A program made the translations under genes and the position numbers. Positions 17,465 to 26,710 of a stretch of 64,000 bases of DNA are shown piece by piece (position 1 is the stretch's first letter; each line of letters begins with the position of its first letter). The notes under the pieces are model-generated. The model saw only the letters and a program-made list of their open reading frames with translations, searched no databases and was not told where the DNA came from. The stretch comes from Lentilactobacillus parabuchneri DSM 5707 = NBRC 107865 (GTDB lineage Bacteria > Bacillota > Bacilli > Lactobacillales > Lactobacillaceae): assembly GCF_001435315.1 (NCBI RefSeq), contig NZ_AZGK01000005.1:98873-162872 (forward strand), given 5' to 3'.

Positions 17465-18121
17465 ATGGGGAAAGTGTTTGATGAAGAAATCATCAGTTTG
17501 AAAGCTGATTTTATGAAGTTGGGGGCACTCGTCGGAGAGGCGGTCACTAATGCGGGGCAAGCCTTCGTTGACCACGATATTCAAAAAGCCGAAGCGGTTG
17601 TGACCAATGATCATGAAATCAATCATCTCCAGATCCACATTGAAAAGCGGTCATTTGAAATGATTGCCCTGTACCAACCGGTGACCGGCGACTTACGGGA
17701 AGTTGTCGGCATTTTAAAAGCGGTAACTGATTTGGAACGGGCCGGGGATCACGCAAGAAATGTTGCCCGTTCAGCAATTTCAATTAAAGGCATGCAGCGA
17801 ATTGCCACTGTTGAAGAAATCATTGCTACGATGGCGCTAAAAGTAAGCCAACAATACGATGATTCAATTGAATCATACGGTGACGCTGACGAAGATAAGG
17901 CCAAACGGACGGCGCAATCATTTGATAAGAAGATTGACGAACTCTATAACGCGATCGCTTCTCCAAGCTATCAGGCAATGGCTAAAGACCCGAAAATTGT
18001 CAGCTCCGCGATTATCTATCTGAATGTTGCTAAAGACTTGGGTCGAATCAGTGACTACAGCACGAATATCTGCGAGTGGACGGTTTATCTGGCAACGGGG
18101 AAAATTATTGAATTAAATTAA
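17465..18121 (+). CDS. phoU: PhoU, phosphate signalling regulator
   Basis: A 218-residue all-helical protein made of two PhoU repeats (about 10-100 and 118-205), each with a metal-binding E/DxxxD-type motif such as DLERAGDHARN and DLGRISDYSTN. PhoU links the Pst transporter to the PhoR kinase and keeps PhoR off when phosphate is plentiful. ATG at 17465 is chosen over 17459, which would abut the GGAGAG SD with no spacing. It is the last gene of the operon and is followed by a strong terminator. Confidence 0.93.
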   Translation: MGKVFDEEIISLKADFMKLGALVGEAVTNAGQAFVDHDIQKAEAVVTNDHEINHLQIHIEKRSFEMIALYQPVTGDLREVVGILKAVTDLERAGDHARNVARSAISIKGMQRIATVEEIIATMALKVSQQYDDSIESYGDADEDKAKRTAQSFDKKIDELYNAIASPSYQAMAKDPKIVSSAIIYLNVAKDLGRISDYSTNICEWTVYLATGKIIELN

Positions 18122-18137
18122 GAATGGTTGATATTTT

Positions 18138-18168
18138 GCACTGCATACTTGATTGCAGTGCCTTTTTT
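18138..18168 (+). terminator. pst-phoU operon terminator
   Basis: GCACTGCA pairs perfectly with TGCAGTGC across an 8-base loop and is followed by CTTTTTT. Confidence 0.9.
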
Positions 18169-18210
18169 AGATAATCTTAAGTTAGAAGCTTTAAAGTGGA
18201 GGTCATGAGG

Positions 18211-18537
18211 ATGAATAATCGTCAGAAATTGCATCGTTCAGTGACCAACCGGGTACTTGCTGGTGTTCTTGGTGGAATTGCCGAGTACTTTGGTTGGAAT
18301 TCAACTTTAGTTCGAATTTTGTACGTCGTTTTGGCATTTACACCGGGAATTAATATCATTGCCATCATTGGCTATGTTGTCATGATATTTGTGATTCCAG
18401 GTGACCCGAGTGAACCCGGTTCATTTGTTGACCAGCTGAAAGCCACTTTGAGTAATGGGACTTCTCCCAACAAATCCAGAAAGGTTATTCATAACGTTGA
18501 AGAAAAAGACGTCCATGATGACCAGAAAAGGGGTTAA
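18211..18537 (+). CDS. PspC-domain membrane protein (YvlC-like)
   Basis: A 108-residue protein with one PspC domain (about 5-65): RVLAGVLGGIAEYFGW followed by a hydrophobic stretch ending MIFVIPGDP. The C-terminal 40 residues are polar and charged. PspC proteins take part in envelope-stress responses; LiaRS-linked control is known in bacilli but no such regulator is visible here. ATG 18211 is 8 bases after GGAGG; the upstream GTG 18196 would overlap the SD. It precedes the YvlD-like gene by 3 bases, the same order as yvlC-yvlD before hprK in Bacillus. Confidence 0.88.
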   Translation: MNNRQKLHRSVTNRVLAGVLGGIAEYFGWNSTLVRILYVVLAFTPGINIIAIIGYVVMIFVIPGDPSEPGSFVDQLKATLSNGTSPNKSRKVIHNVEEKDVHDDQKRG

Positions 18538-18540
18538 TCC

Positions 18541-18888
18541 TTGCGATTCTTAACAACCGTTTTAGTTGATACGATTTTATTTATGGCGATCAGCGGTTTT
18601 TTCCCGGCCAATTTTTACGTTGCCAGCGTTGAAATTGCCGTTATCGCCGCATTTGTCTTAGCGGTTCTGAATTGGCTTGTCAGACCGGTGATCACGATCC
18701 TGTCGCTGCCGATCAACGTTTTGACGTTGGGGCTGTTCACACTGGTGATCAATGGGCTAATGCTCGAAATGACAGCGTCAATTGTTGGGTCCGGGTTTCG
18801 CTTTTCCTCGTTTTGGATGGCGATGCTGGTTGCAGTATTGATGTCGTTGGTCAGTGCAATTATTGCTGAATATTTTCACAAGCCATAA
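18541..18888 (+). CDS. Phage-holin superfamily IV/YvlD membrane protein
   Basis: A 115-residue, four-span membrane protein. The segment NWLVRPVITILSLPINVLTLG near residues 44-64 is the hallmark of this family (YvlD). Despite the family name, the chromosomal position between a pspC gene and hprK points to an envelope role, not phage lysis. The start is TTG 18541, preceded by AAAAGGGG. Function is unproven. Confidence 0.85.
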   Translation: MRFLTTVLVDTILFMAISGFFPANFYVASVEIAVIAAFVLAVLNWLVRPVITILSLPINVLTLGLFTLVINGLMLEMTASIVGSGFRFSSFWMAMLVAVLMSLVSAIIAEYFHKP

Positions 18889-18944
18889 GGACTTGTGCGC
18901 TTCAAAGTGATAAAATTGTAGTGATAAATTGAGGAGGGATGTTC

Positions 18945-19967
18945 TTGACTGAAAGTGTAACGGTGGCTGACTTAGTTAAAAATGCCAGGTTGGATGTCTA
19001 CTATGGAAAAGAATACTTGGAAGAACGGACAATTTCGACCGCCGATATTTCTCGGCCTGGTCTGGAGTTAACCGGATTTTTTAATTACTATCCTGCAAAA
19101 CGGATCCAGCTGCTGGGAATTACTGAAATTTCATATTCTAAAGGGATGTCTCATGAAGATCTCCTCGATGTCATGCAACAAATGTGCCAACCGGAGACCC
19201 CGGCTTTTGTGGTGTCGACGCAATTGGATCCGCCTGAAGAATTGCTGCAGGCAGCTAAGGAACAACATATTCCTGTCTTGGGATCCAAATTGACGACGTC
19301 GCGGGTTTTGAGTAACATGACCAACTATCTGGACGATAAGCTTGCGGAGCGTAAGTCATTGCATGGTGTTTTGGTCGATGTTTATGGGCTCGGGATCTTA
19401 ATTACCGGAGATAGCGGTATTGGTAAGAGCGAAACCGCGCTGGAGCTGGTCAAACGTGGTCACCGTTTGATTGCGGATGACCGGGTTGAAGTGTACCAAC
19501 AGGACGAACAAACGTTGATGGGCACCGCCCCGGCAATTCTACGTCATTTGTTAGAAATTCGTGGGATTGGGATTATTGATGTCATGACGTTGTTTGGTGC
19601 CGGTGCAGTTAGAAGTCAAACCAAAGTCGCCTTGATCATTCATTTGGCCAACTATACAAAGGAAGCCAAGTTCGATCGGTTGGGCAACGGGACCGAGAAC
19701 GTTCATATTTTTGACGTTGATGTCCCCAAAATTACCATCCCGGTGAGAACCGGTCGGAATTTAGCAATCATTATTGAAGCCGCTGCGATGAACTTCCGTG
19801 CTCAGAGCATGGGCTACGACGCAACCGAGACCTTTGATCGGAATTTAAACAATCTGATCAAAGTGAACAGCAAAAATGATGAAAAGCATAAGGAAGAACA
19901 AGAACACGTTGAGGAAAAGAACAAACACCTCATTAGTGATGATAACAAGGATTCTGATAAGAAATAG
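18945..19967 (+). CDS. hprK: HPr kinase/phosphorylase
   Basis: A 340-residue bifunctional enzyme that phosphorylates HPr on Ser46 when glycolytic intermediates are high and removes the phosphate when they fall, so setting CcpA-dependent catabolite repression. The P-loop GDSGIGKSE is near residue 153, the catalytic His is in RGHRLIADD, and the HPrK signature LEIRGIGIIDV is near 202. TTG at 18945 is 7 bases after GAGGAGG and gives the usual N terminus TESVTVADLV; ATG 18939 is too close to the SD. The last 35 or so residues form a very charged Lys/Glu/Asp/His tail beyond the conserved core. lgt follows after 12 bases. Confidence 0.95.
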   Translation: MTESVTVADLVKNARLDVYYGKEYLEERTISTADISRPGLELTGFFNYYPAKRIQLLGITEISYSKGMSHEDLLDVMQQMCQPETPAFVVSTQLDPPEELLQAAKEQHIPVLGSKLTTSRVLSNMTNYLDDKLAERKSLHGVLVDVYGLGILITGDSGIGKSETALELVKRGHRLIADDRVEVYQQDEQTLMGTAPAILRHLLEIRGIGIIDVMTLFGAGAVRSQTKVALIIHLANYTKEAKFDRLGNGTENVHIFDVDVPKITIPVRTGRNLAIIIEAAAMNFRAQSMGYDATETFDRNLNNLIKVNSKNDEKHKEEQEHVEEKNKHLISDDNKDSDKK

Positions 19968-19979
19968 GAGATCGTTGAA

Positions 19980-20813
19980 GTGGGAAATTTATTAAGTCTG
20001 GCTCTAAACCCAATCGCATTTAATTTGGGGCCGATTGAAGTTCACTGGTATGGAATTATCATCGCCAGTGGCGTGATTTTAGCGGTCTACCTGGCAGTTC
20101 GAGAAGGTGACAAGCGCGGTATCAAAGCCGATGATATCTACGACATGATTTTGTGGGCATTGCCTGCAGCACTCATCTGTGCCCGCCTGTATTACGTCAT
20201 TTTTCAATGGAGTTATTACAAAGATAATCTTGGTGAAATCGTCAAGATATGGGATGGCGGGATTGCCATATATGGTTCCTTGATTGGGGCAATGATCGTC
20301 GTCATTTTATTTTGCCGCCACCGGTTTATTCCGGTTTGGCTGATGCTCGATGTTGCTGCGCCAACCGTTATCCTGGCGCAGTCAATTGGCCGCTGGGGGA
20401 ACTTCATGAACCAGGAGGCTTTTGGTCAAACCACAACTTTGAGTTTTCTTCAAGGGTTGCATTTACCACAGCCAATTATTTCCCAGATGTATATTAGCGG
20501 CGCCTACCGACAGCCAACGTTTTTATATGAATCGTTGTGGAGCCTGCTGGGATTTCTGGTTTTGATCACGTTGCGACACAACCCACACTTTTTCAAACGC
20601 GGGGAAGTCTTTTTGACCTACGTAATGTGGTATTCATTTGGCAGGTTCTTCGTTGAAGGCATGCGGACGGACAGCTTGATGCTGGCGGGCGTGCGCGTTT
20701 CTCAAATCTTGTCAGTGATATTGTTTGTAAGTGCGATTATTTTGATTATATATCGGCGCCGAGATACAACGAATCCGTGGTATCTGGATGGCAATGATTT
20801 AAAAGTAGATTAA
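19980..20813 (+). CDS. lgt: Prolipoprotein diacylglyceryl transferase
   Basis: A 277-residue membrane enzyme that transfers diacylglycerol from phosphatidylglycerol to the lipobox cysteine of preprolipoproteins. About seven spans are visible, with HWYGI near residue 22, the catalytic region [13 protein letters not shown] near 140 and PTFLYESLW near 178. GTG 19980 follows AGGAGA. It sits directly after hprK, the standard pairing in Firmicutes, and before gpsA. Confidence 0.94.
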   Translation: MGNLLSLALNPIAFNLGPIEVHWYGIIIASGVILAVYLAVREGDKRGIKADDIYDMILWALPAALICARLYYVIFQWSYYKDNLGEIVKIWDGGIAIYGSLIGAMIVVILFCRHRFIPVWLMLDVAAPTVILAQSIGRWGNFMNQEAFGQTTTLSFLQGLHLPQPIISQMYISGAYRQPTFLYESLWSLLGFLVLITLRHNPHFFKRGEVFLTYVMWYSFGRFFVEGMRTDSLMLAGVRVSQILSVILFVSAIILIIYRRRDTTNPWYLDGNDLKVD

Positions 20814-20840
20814 TAATTTACCAAATAGAGGAGATTAATT

Positions 20841-21857
20841 ATGGCTAAAAAAGTTGCAGTGCTTGGTGCAGGTTCTTGGGGAAGCGTTCTTGCAAGCTTG
20901 TTGGATGAGAACGGCTCAGATGTTAAATTATGGTCGTACAACCCCACACAGGTTAAGGAACTCAATGAGCAACACACAAATAAACGATATATCAAAGATT
21001 TTACGTTTGCAGAATCATTAGTTGCGACAAATGATTTGAGTGAGGCAATTGATGGTGTTGATTATATTTTGTTTGTTGTGCCAACCCAGGTTACCCGATC
21101 CGTTGCCAAACAGGTTGCAAAAATTTTGGCCGATCGAAACCAAACGGTTAATCTTATCCATGCTTCGAAAGGAATTGAAGAGAAGACTTATTTACGGCTC
21201 TCTCAAGTGTTGGCTGAAGAAATTGCCCCAAGTAATCGTCACTCGATCTCGGTCCTTTCCGGGCCAAGTCAGGCTGAGGATGTCGTTACCCATGACATTA
21301 CCTTGGTAACGGTGGCCAGCGACAATCCTAAGGCTGCCAAAGAAATTCAAGGGTTGTTCATGAATAACTATTTCCGGGTCTATACCAGTGATGACGTCAT
21401 CGGTGTTGAAACCGGAGCAGCACTCAAAAACATTATCGCCCTTGGTGCCGGTGCTTTATATGGGTTGGGATACAAGGACAACGCCAAAGCGGCTTTGATG
21501 ACTCGTGGACTGGCCGAAATTTCGCGGTTGGGAATGTCATTTGGGGCCAATCCGCTCACGTTTATCGGGCTGTCGGGTGTCGGAGATATTATTGTAACCG
21601 CCACCAGCACCAACTCCCGTAACTGGCGTGCCGGAAACGAACTTGGGAAGGGCCACTCACTTGATGAAGTTATTAAGAACATGGGAATGGTCATTGAAGG
21701 TATTGCAACCACCCGTGCAGCTTATGAGCTGTCCAAAAAGCGTGGGGTCGATATGCCGATTACCAGTGCCATTTATCATGTTTTATATGATGGTGCCGAC
21801 ATCAAGGAAACCATCAACCAATTGATGACCCGTGAAGGCCGTTCTGAAATTGAATAG
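20841..21857 (+). CDS. gpsA: Glycerol-3-phosphate dehydrogenase [NAD(P)+]
   Basis: A 338-residue cytoplasmic enzyme making sn-glycerol-3-phosphate from dihydroxyacetone phosphate for phospholipids and teichoic acids. The Rossmann motif [10 protein letters not shown] is at residues 7-16, SGPSQAEDV near 142, and the catalytic Lys is in [13 protein letters not shown] near 195. ATG 20841 has GAGGAG upstream. A separate SD opens galU 37 bases after its stop, and hprK-lgt-gpsA-galU is likely one transcript. Confidence 0.95.
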   Translation: MAKKVAVLGAGSWGSVLASLLDENGSDVKLWSYNPTQVKELNEQHTNKRYIKDFTFAESLVATNDLSEAIDGVDYILFVVPTQVTRSVAKQVAKILADRNQTVNLIHASKGIEEKTYLRLSQVLAEEIAPSNRHSISVLSGPSQAEDVVTHDITLVTVASDNPKAAKEIQGLFMNNYFRVYTSDDVIGVETGAALKNIIALGAGALYGLGYKDNAKAALMTRGLAEISRLGMSFGANPLTFIGLSGVGDIIVTATSTNSRNWRAGNELGKGHSLDEVIKNMGMVIEGIATTRAAYELSKKRGVDMPITSAIYHVLYDGADIKETINQLMTREGRSEIE

Positions 21858-21894
21858 TCCCTTAAGAGATACTACAGAGAAGGTGCAAATAGAT

Positions 21895-22791
21895 ATGACA
21901 AAGAAAGTTACTAAAGCGGTCATTCCGGCCGCTGGACTGGGAACCCGGTTCTTACCTGAAACTAAAGCACTTCCTAAAGAGATGCTGCCGATTGTGGACA
22001 CCCCGACAATTCAATTTATTGTTGAGGAGGCCAAACAGTCGGGAATTCGAGATATTGTGATTGTGATTGGCAAGGGCAAACGGTCAATTGAAGATCACTT
22101 CGATTCCAATCCGGAACTTGAAATGAACCTGGAAGAGCGCCATAAGAACGATATTTTGGAAACAATTCGTAAAACCAACGATATGAACATCTACTTCATC
22201 CGACAATCACATCCACGAGGACTGGGGGATGCCATTTATACCGCCCGCAGCTTCATCAGTAATGAACCCTTTGTTGTGATGTTGGGTGATGATGTGATGC
22301 AGGATAAAGTGCCGCTGACCAAACAGTTGATGAACAGCTATCAACAAACCGGCGCTTCTACCTTAGCCGTTAAGAAAGTTGCCCATAAGGATATCTCCAA
22401 GTATGGCGTCATTGATCCATCCGAAGAAGTTCGTCCAGGCTTATTTAACGTTAAAAAGTTCGTTGAAAAGCCGACGCCTGAAAAGGCACCGAGTGATTTG
22501 GCCATTATCGGCCGTTATCTGCTAACACCGGAGATCTTTGGAATTTTGGAAGATGCCAAACCTGATAAGACTGGTGAAATTCAACTCACATCTGCAATTG
22601 ATACGCTTAACCAAACCCAACGTGTCTTTGCCCACGAGTTTAAAGGTGAACGATTCGATACTGGCAATAAGCTCAGTTGGCTCAAGACCAATATTATTTT
22701 TGGCCTTCGCCATCCTGAAATTGCCGATGGTTTAAGAACCTATCTAAAAGACCTTGGCGCTGAATTGAGTGCAGAAGATAAGAAGAAGTAA
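21895..22791 (+). CDS. galU: UTP-glucose-1-phosphate uridylyltransferase
   Basis: A 298-residue nucleotidyltransferase that makes UDP-glucose for wall polymers, glycolipids and galactose use. The signature [20 protein letters not shown] starts at residue 10, VEKP near 200, and [10 protein letters not shown] follows. ATG 21895 has GAAGGTG upstream; the longer frame from 21832 would overlap gpsA. A probable terminator lies at its stop codon. Confidence 0.95.
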   Translation: MTKKVTKAVIPAAGLGTRFLPETKALPKEMLPIVDTPTIQFIVEEAKQSGIRDIVIVIGKGKRSIEDHFDSNPELEMNLEERHKNDILETIRKTNDMNIYFIRQSHPRGLGDAIYTARSFISNEPFVVMLGDDVMQDKVPLTKQLMNSYQQTGASTLAVKKVAHKDISKYGVIDPSEEVRPGLFNVKKFVEKPTPEKAPSDLAIIGRYLLTPEIFGILEDAKPDKTGEIQLTSAIDTLNQTQRVFAHEFKGERFDTGNKLSWLKTNIIFGLRHPEIADGLRTYLKDLGAELSAEDKKK

Positions 22792-22819
22792 GTCGTTTTA
22801 ATGGACAGGCTTACTTTTT
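22789..22819 (+). terminator. Probable galU terminator
   Basis: TAAGTC, which includes the stop codon, pairs with GGCTTA allowing one G-T pair, then CTTTTTA follows. The stem is short. Confidence 0.5.
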
Positions 22820-22869
22820 AATAGTAAATTATTGGGTATAAGAAATTTAGCAATTGAGGGAGGATCCAC

Positions 22870-23823
22870 ATGGCAAAACAATATGATGTTGTAATTATTG
22901 GTGCCGGCCCTGGTGGCATGACAGCTGCTTTATATGCGTCACGGGCTAATTTATCGGTCGCAATGATTGATCGAGGGATCTATGGCGGACAGATGAATAA
23001 CACCGCTTCAATCGAAAATTATCCTGGGTTTAAATCAATTATGGGTCCTGACCTTGCTCAAAACATGTACGACAGCTCCGTTAACTTTGGTGCTGAATAT
23101 GTTTATGGCACTGTCAGCTCAGTTGAAGACCACGGTGACTACAAGACGATCAAAACTGATGAAGATGAACTCCAAGCCAAGGTGGTCATCATCGCAACCG
23201 GTTCCGAATACAAGAAACTTGGCATTACCGGCGAACATGAATACGGTGGCAAGGGTGTCTCATACTGTGCCGTATGTGATGGCGCCTTCTTCAAGAATAA
23301 GGACGTTGTCGTTGTTGGCGGTGGTGATTCTGCGATTGAAGAGGCTTCATATCTGGCTGGAATCGTTAACCACGTAACGGTTATTCATCGCCGGGATCAA
23401 CTTCGTGCACAGCAAGTCATTCAAGACCGGGCATTTGCCAATGATAAGATTGACTTTGTCTGGAACTCAAACGTGACCGAAGTCTTAGGTGACGATAACA
23501 AAGTGACTGGTGTTAAAGTTGTCAACAACCAGACTAATGAGGAATCAACAATTGAAACTTCCGGCGTTTTCATTTACGTTGGCTTGTTACCAATGACAAC
23601 CGCATTTGAAGATTTAAAGATTACGGATGCGGATGGCTGGATCAAGACTAATGATCAGATGGAAACAGCTATTCCCGGGATTTACGCAATTGGTGATGTC
23701 CGTCAAAAAGACTTGCGGCAGATTGCAACTGCTGTTGGTGAAGGCGGCATTGCCGGCCAACAAGCGTTCAAGTACGTTGAAAAGCTCAGTGACAAGAGCA
23801 AATCAAGTGTTTCTGAACATTAA
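22870..23823 (+). CDS. trxB: Thioredoxin reductase
   Basis: A 317-residue FAD enzyme that reduces thioredoxin with NADPH. FAD motif GAGPGGMTAALYAS is at about residues 11-24, the redox-active pair is CAVC near 138, the NADPH motif GGGDSAIEEA near 155, and GIYAIGDVR near 278. Length and motif order match low-molecular-weight TrxB. ATG 22870 has GGGAGGA upstream. Confidence 0.96.
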   Translation: MAKQYDVVIIGAGPGGMTAALYASRANLSVAMIDRGIYGGQMNNTASIENYPGFKSIMGPDLAQNMYDSSVNFGAEYVYGTVSSVEDHGDYKTIKTDEDELQAKVVIIATGSEYKKLGITGEHEYGGKGVSYCAVCDGAFFKNKDVVVVGGGDSAIEEASYLAGIVNHVTVIHRRDQLRAQQVIQDRAFANDKIDFVWNSNVTEVLGDDNKVTGVKVVNNQTNEESTIETSGVFIYVGLLPMTTAFEDLKITDADGWIKTNDQMETAIPGIYAIGDVRQKDLRQIATAVGEGGIAGQQAFKYVEKLSDKSKSSVSEH

Positions 23824-23845
23824 TTAAATAATGAACTAAAAGGAG

Positions 23846-23884
23846 GCCGTGGCTAAACGATTGTTTTGTCCACGGCTTTCTTTG
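23846..23884 (+). terminator. trxB terminator of the GGCTG-like family
   Basis: GCCGTGG pairs with CCACGGC, then TTTCTTTG. The loop holds AAAC and GTTTT, like related hairpins elsewhere. The SD of the next gene starts only 13 bases after the T tract. Confidence 0.75.
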
Positions 23885-23910
23885 CGACGAAATGGATGGA
23901 GGATTTTGTA

Positions 23911-24561
23911 ATGGGAATGCATCAGTATTTAGAAAGTTTGGCAGAGTTGGAGCTTATTAATCGTGCCCCGGGATATTTTAAGTTTGAGCAGCATTCAGTT
24001 GCCGCTCATTCGTTTAAAGTGACCGAAATTGCTCAGTTTCTAGGCGATGTCGAGGAGAACGCCGGCGAAGTCATTGATTGGCGTTCATTATACGAAAAGG
24101 CGTTGAATCACGACTATACCGAGCGGTTTATTGGCGATATCAAAACACCCGTCAAATATGCGACACCGGTTTTGAGAACCATGTTGGCCGACGTTGATGA
24201 TAAATTAACCGAAAATTTTATTCAAAATGAAATTCCTGAGGCCTTTCAAGAGGCCTATCGCCGTCGCTTATCCGAGGGCAAGGATAATAGTCTGGAAGGC
24301 AAAATTTTGGCGGTCGCTGATAAAGTCGACCTTTTGTACGAGTCCTTTGGTGAAATTCAAAAAGGGAACCCTGAAGAAGTTTATCCAGAAATGTATAAGG
24401 AAAGCTTGTCAACCATGTTGGAATACCGGGACATGCACTGTGTTCAGTACGTCTTGACCAAAGTGATTCCTGACATGCTGGCGGAAAACTTTACCACTCA
24501 GGATAAGCTGCGTCGATTAACCCGAAAAGTTTTAAAAAAGGAGGATAATTCTAAGGAATAA
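23911..24561 (+). CDS. HD-domain phosphohydrolase, YfbR-like
   Basis: A 216-residue HD hydrolase. Metal ligands are seen in VAAHSFKV near residue 30, NHDYTER near 65 and ADKVDLL near 137, the H...HD...D pattern of YfbR-type 5'-deoxynucleotidases. The substrate could be a dNMP, but other HD hydrolases share this pattern. ATG 23911 is 8 bases after GGAGG; the upstream start at 23866 lies inside the preceding terminator. No promoter is obvious between that hairpin and the SD, so transcription may come by read-through from trxB. Confidence 0.85.
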   Translation: MGMHQYLESLAELELINRAPGYFKFEQHSVAAHSFKVTEIAQFLGDVEENAGEVIDWRSLYEKALNHDYTERFIGDIKTPVKYATPVLRTMLADVDDKLTENFIQNEIPEAFQEAYRRRLSEGKDNSLEGKILAVADKVDLLYESFGEIQKGNPEEVYPEMYKESLSTMLEYRDMHCVQYVLTKVIPDMLAENFTTQDKLRRLTRKVLKKEDNSKE

Positions 24562-24564
24562 TCG

Positions 24565-24593
24565 TTGGCGAAAGTATGTTCGTATGGTAAAAT
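24565..24593 (+). promoter_or_regulatory. uvrBA promoter
   Basis: TTGGCG, a 17-base spacer and TAAAAT at 24588-24593. An SOS box fills most of the spacer. Confidence 0.7.
24569..24582. promoter_or_regulatory. LexA (DinR-type) SOS box
   Basis: CGAAAGTATGTTCG matches the Gram-positive consensus CGAACRNRYGTTYG at all but one base (A for C at position 5). It lies between -35 and -10 of the uvrBA promoter, where LexA would repress. uvrB and uvrA are classical SOS genes. Confidence 0.75.
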
Positions 24594-24605
24594 AGCGTTG
24601 TTAGT

Positions 24606-24643
24606 GGGCTGAAACAAAACATGATTTTGCTGGCAGCCCTTTT
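24606..24643 (+). terminator. Terminator-like hairpin in the uvrBA leader
   Basis: GGGCTG pairs with CAGCCC, with an inner pairing of CAAAA with TTTTG, and TTTTC follows. It can end the preceding HD gene, yet it also lies just downstream of the uvrBA promoter and so would be transcribed from it. Confidence 0.75.
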
Positions 24644-24683
24644 CTATTGTGTCGTTCTGATATGGGTCAGGGGGAATTTGAAG

Positions 24684-26690
24684 TTGATTGAACGCGAAAA
24701 TGATAAAAAATTTGATTTGGTATCTAAATACAAACCGACTGGTGACCAACCGCAGGCAATTCAAAAATTAGTTGCCGGGGTTAACGAAGGCAAGAAAGCA
24801 CAGATCTTGAAGGGGGCAACTGGGACTGGGAAGACGTTTACGATTTCAAACGTCATTGCCCAAGTCAACAAGCCAACCCTTGTTTTGTCACATAACAAAA
24901 CCCTTGCCGGCCAGTTATACGGTGAGTTCAAGGAATTCTTCCCCAACAACGCGGTTGAATACTTTGTGAGTTACTATGACTATTATCAACCTGAAGCGTA
25001 CGTTCCCTCCAGTGACACCTATATCGAAAAAGATTCGGCTATTAATGATGAAATTGACCAGTTGCGCCATTCGGCAACCAGTTCTTTGCTGGCGCGAAAT
25101 GACGTGATCGTGGTGGCGTCAGTGTCATCTATCTTTGGGTTGGGTGATCCAACCGAGTACCGAAATCACGTGGTTTCTCTTCGCGTTGGCCAAACGATTG
25201 AACGGGACCACTTTTTGCGTCAACTCGTCGATATCCAATACGATCGAAACGACATTGATTTTCAGCGGGGCCGTTTTCGAGTTCATGGGGACGTTGTTGA
25301 GGTCTTCCCGGCATCATGGGATGAGCATGCCTTTCGAATTGAATTTTTTGGCGATGAAATCGATCGGATCCGGGAAATTGATACCTTAACTGGCGAGGTC
25401 ATTGGAGACCGCGATCACATTGCGATCTTCCCGGCAACTCATTTCCTAACCAGTGACGACGTGATGAACGTTGCGTTACCGGAGATTAAGGATGAAATGG
25501 AAAAACAAGTTGCCAAATTTGAAAAAGAAGGCAAGTTGTTAGAGGCACAACGGTTAAAGCAGCGGACGACTTACGATATCGAAATGATGCGGGAGATGGG
25601 ATATACCAGTGGGATTGAAAACTATTCCCGGTTCATGGACCGCAGAAAGCCGGGACAGCCGCCGTTTACCCTGTTAGATTTCTTCCCGGATGACTTCTTA
25701 ATGGTTGTCGATGAGTCTCATCAGACCATGCCACAAATTCGGGGGATGTACAATGGCGACCAGGCCCGGAAACAACAATTAGTCAACTATGGCTTCCGTC
25801 TTCCAAGTGCATTGGACAACCGACCGTTGACGTTAAGCGAGTTCGAGCAGCACGTTCATCAGATTATTTATATGTCGGCCACGCCTGGCCCTTATGAGAT
25901 GGACCAGACCAAAGACGTTGTCAACCAGGTCATTCGACCAACTGGATTGCTGGATCCGACCATTGACGTTCGCCCAATCATGGGTCAAATGGATGATTTG
26001 GTGGGTGAAATCAATAAGCGCGTCGAAAAACACGAGCGGGTTTTCGTAACCACTTTAACTAAAAAAATGGCTGAAGATCTGACTGATTATTTGAAGGATT
26101 TGGGCATCAAGGTCAAGTACCTTCATTCTGACATTAAAACATTGGAGCGAACCCAAATTATCCGAGATCTGCGTTTAGGAAAATTTGACGTTTTAGTTGG
26201 GATCAACCTTCTTCGTGAGGGGATCGATGTGCCGGAAGTTTCACTCGTCGCCATTTTGGATGCCGATAAGGAAGGGTTCCTTCGTAATGAGCGGTCACTG
26301 ATTCAAACGATCGGTCGGGCATCACGAAACGAACACGGTGCCGTCATTATGTATGCGGATACGGTCACGGATTCCATGCAGGCAGCGATTGACGAAACAG
26401 CTCGTCGCCGGGCGATTCAGGTGAAGTATAATGAAGAACACGGAATCACACCGAAGACGATCGTCAAGCCAATTCGCTCACTGATTTCAGTCACGAAGAC
26501 TTCCGATGACAGTGGCGAAAAAGACGACTTTGTTGAAAGCGATTTTGAGCAAATGAGTCAAAAAGATCAAAAGCAGATGCTTGAACGGTTAACCGAAGAA
26601 ATGCGGGAGGCTGCCAAGAAACTCGATTTTGAGCAGGCTGCGACATTGCGTGATACAATTATTGAGTTAAAAGGTGAAATGAGTAAATGA
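24684..26690 (+). CDS. uvrB: UvrABC excision nuclease subunit B
   Basis: A 668-residue DNA damage-verification helicase. Walker A (GATGTGKT) is near residue 40, the beta-hairpin region [12 protein letters not shown] near 92, helicase motifs such as [10 protein letters not shown] near 338 and [11 protein letters not shown] near 510, and a C-terminal UVR motif ([11 protein letters not shown]) that binds UvrC. TTG 24684 is 8 bases after AGGGGGA; TTG 24678 is too close. uvrA follows after 20 bases. LexA control is predicted from the SOS box. Confidence 0.95.
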   Translation: MIERENDKKFDLVSKYKPTGDQPQAIQKLVAGVNEGKKAQILKGATGTGKTFTISNVIAQVNKPTLVLSHNKTLAGQLYGEFKEFFPNNAVEYFVSYYDYYQPEAYVPSSDTYIEKDSAINDEIDQLRHSATSSLLARNDVIVVASVSSIFGLGDPTEYRNHVVSLRVGQTIERDHFLRQLVDIQYDRNDIDFQRGRFRVHGDVVEVFPASWDEHAFRIEFFGDEIDRIREIDTLTGEVIGDRDHIAIFPATHFLTSDDVMNVALPEIKDEMEKQVAKFEKEGKLLEAQRLKQRTTYDIEMMREMGYTSGIENYSRFMDRRKPGQPPFTLLDFFPDDFLMVVDESHQTMPQIRGMYNGDQARKQQLVNYGFRLPSALDNRPLTLSEFEQHVHQIIYMSATPGPYEMDQTKDVVNQVIRPTGLLDPTIDVRPIMGQMDDLVGEINKRVEKHERVFVTTLTKKMAEDLTDYLKDLGIKVKYLHSDIKTLERTQIIRDLRLGKFDVLVGINLLREGIDVPEVSLVAILDADKEGFLRNERSLIQTIGRASRNEHGAVIMYADTVTDSMQAAIDETARRRAIQVKYNEEHGITPKTIVKPIRSLISVTKTSDDSGEKDDFVESDFEQMSQKDQKQMLERLTEEMREAAKKLDFEQAATLRDTIIELKGEMSK

Positions 26691-26710
26691 TCTAAAGGAG
26701 ATTATGCATA

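Noticed and set aside
18541..18888. Holin of a prophage
   Set aside because: The protein belongs to the holin-IV/YvlD superfamily, but no other phage genes are near and the PspC-YvlD-hprK order is a chromosomal housekeeping arrangement.
23866..23910. N-terminal extension of the HD hydrolase from 23866
   Set aside because: It overlaps the terminator of trxB and has no SD; ATG 23911 has GGAGG at 8 bases.
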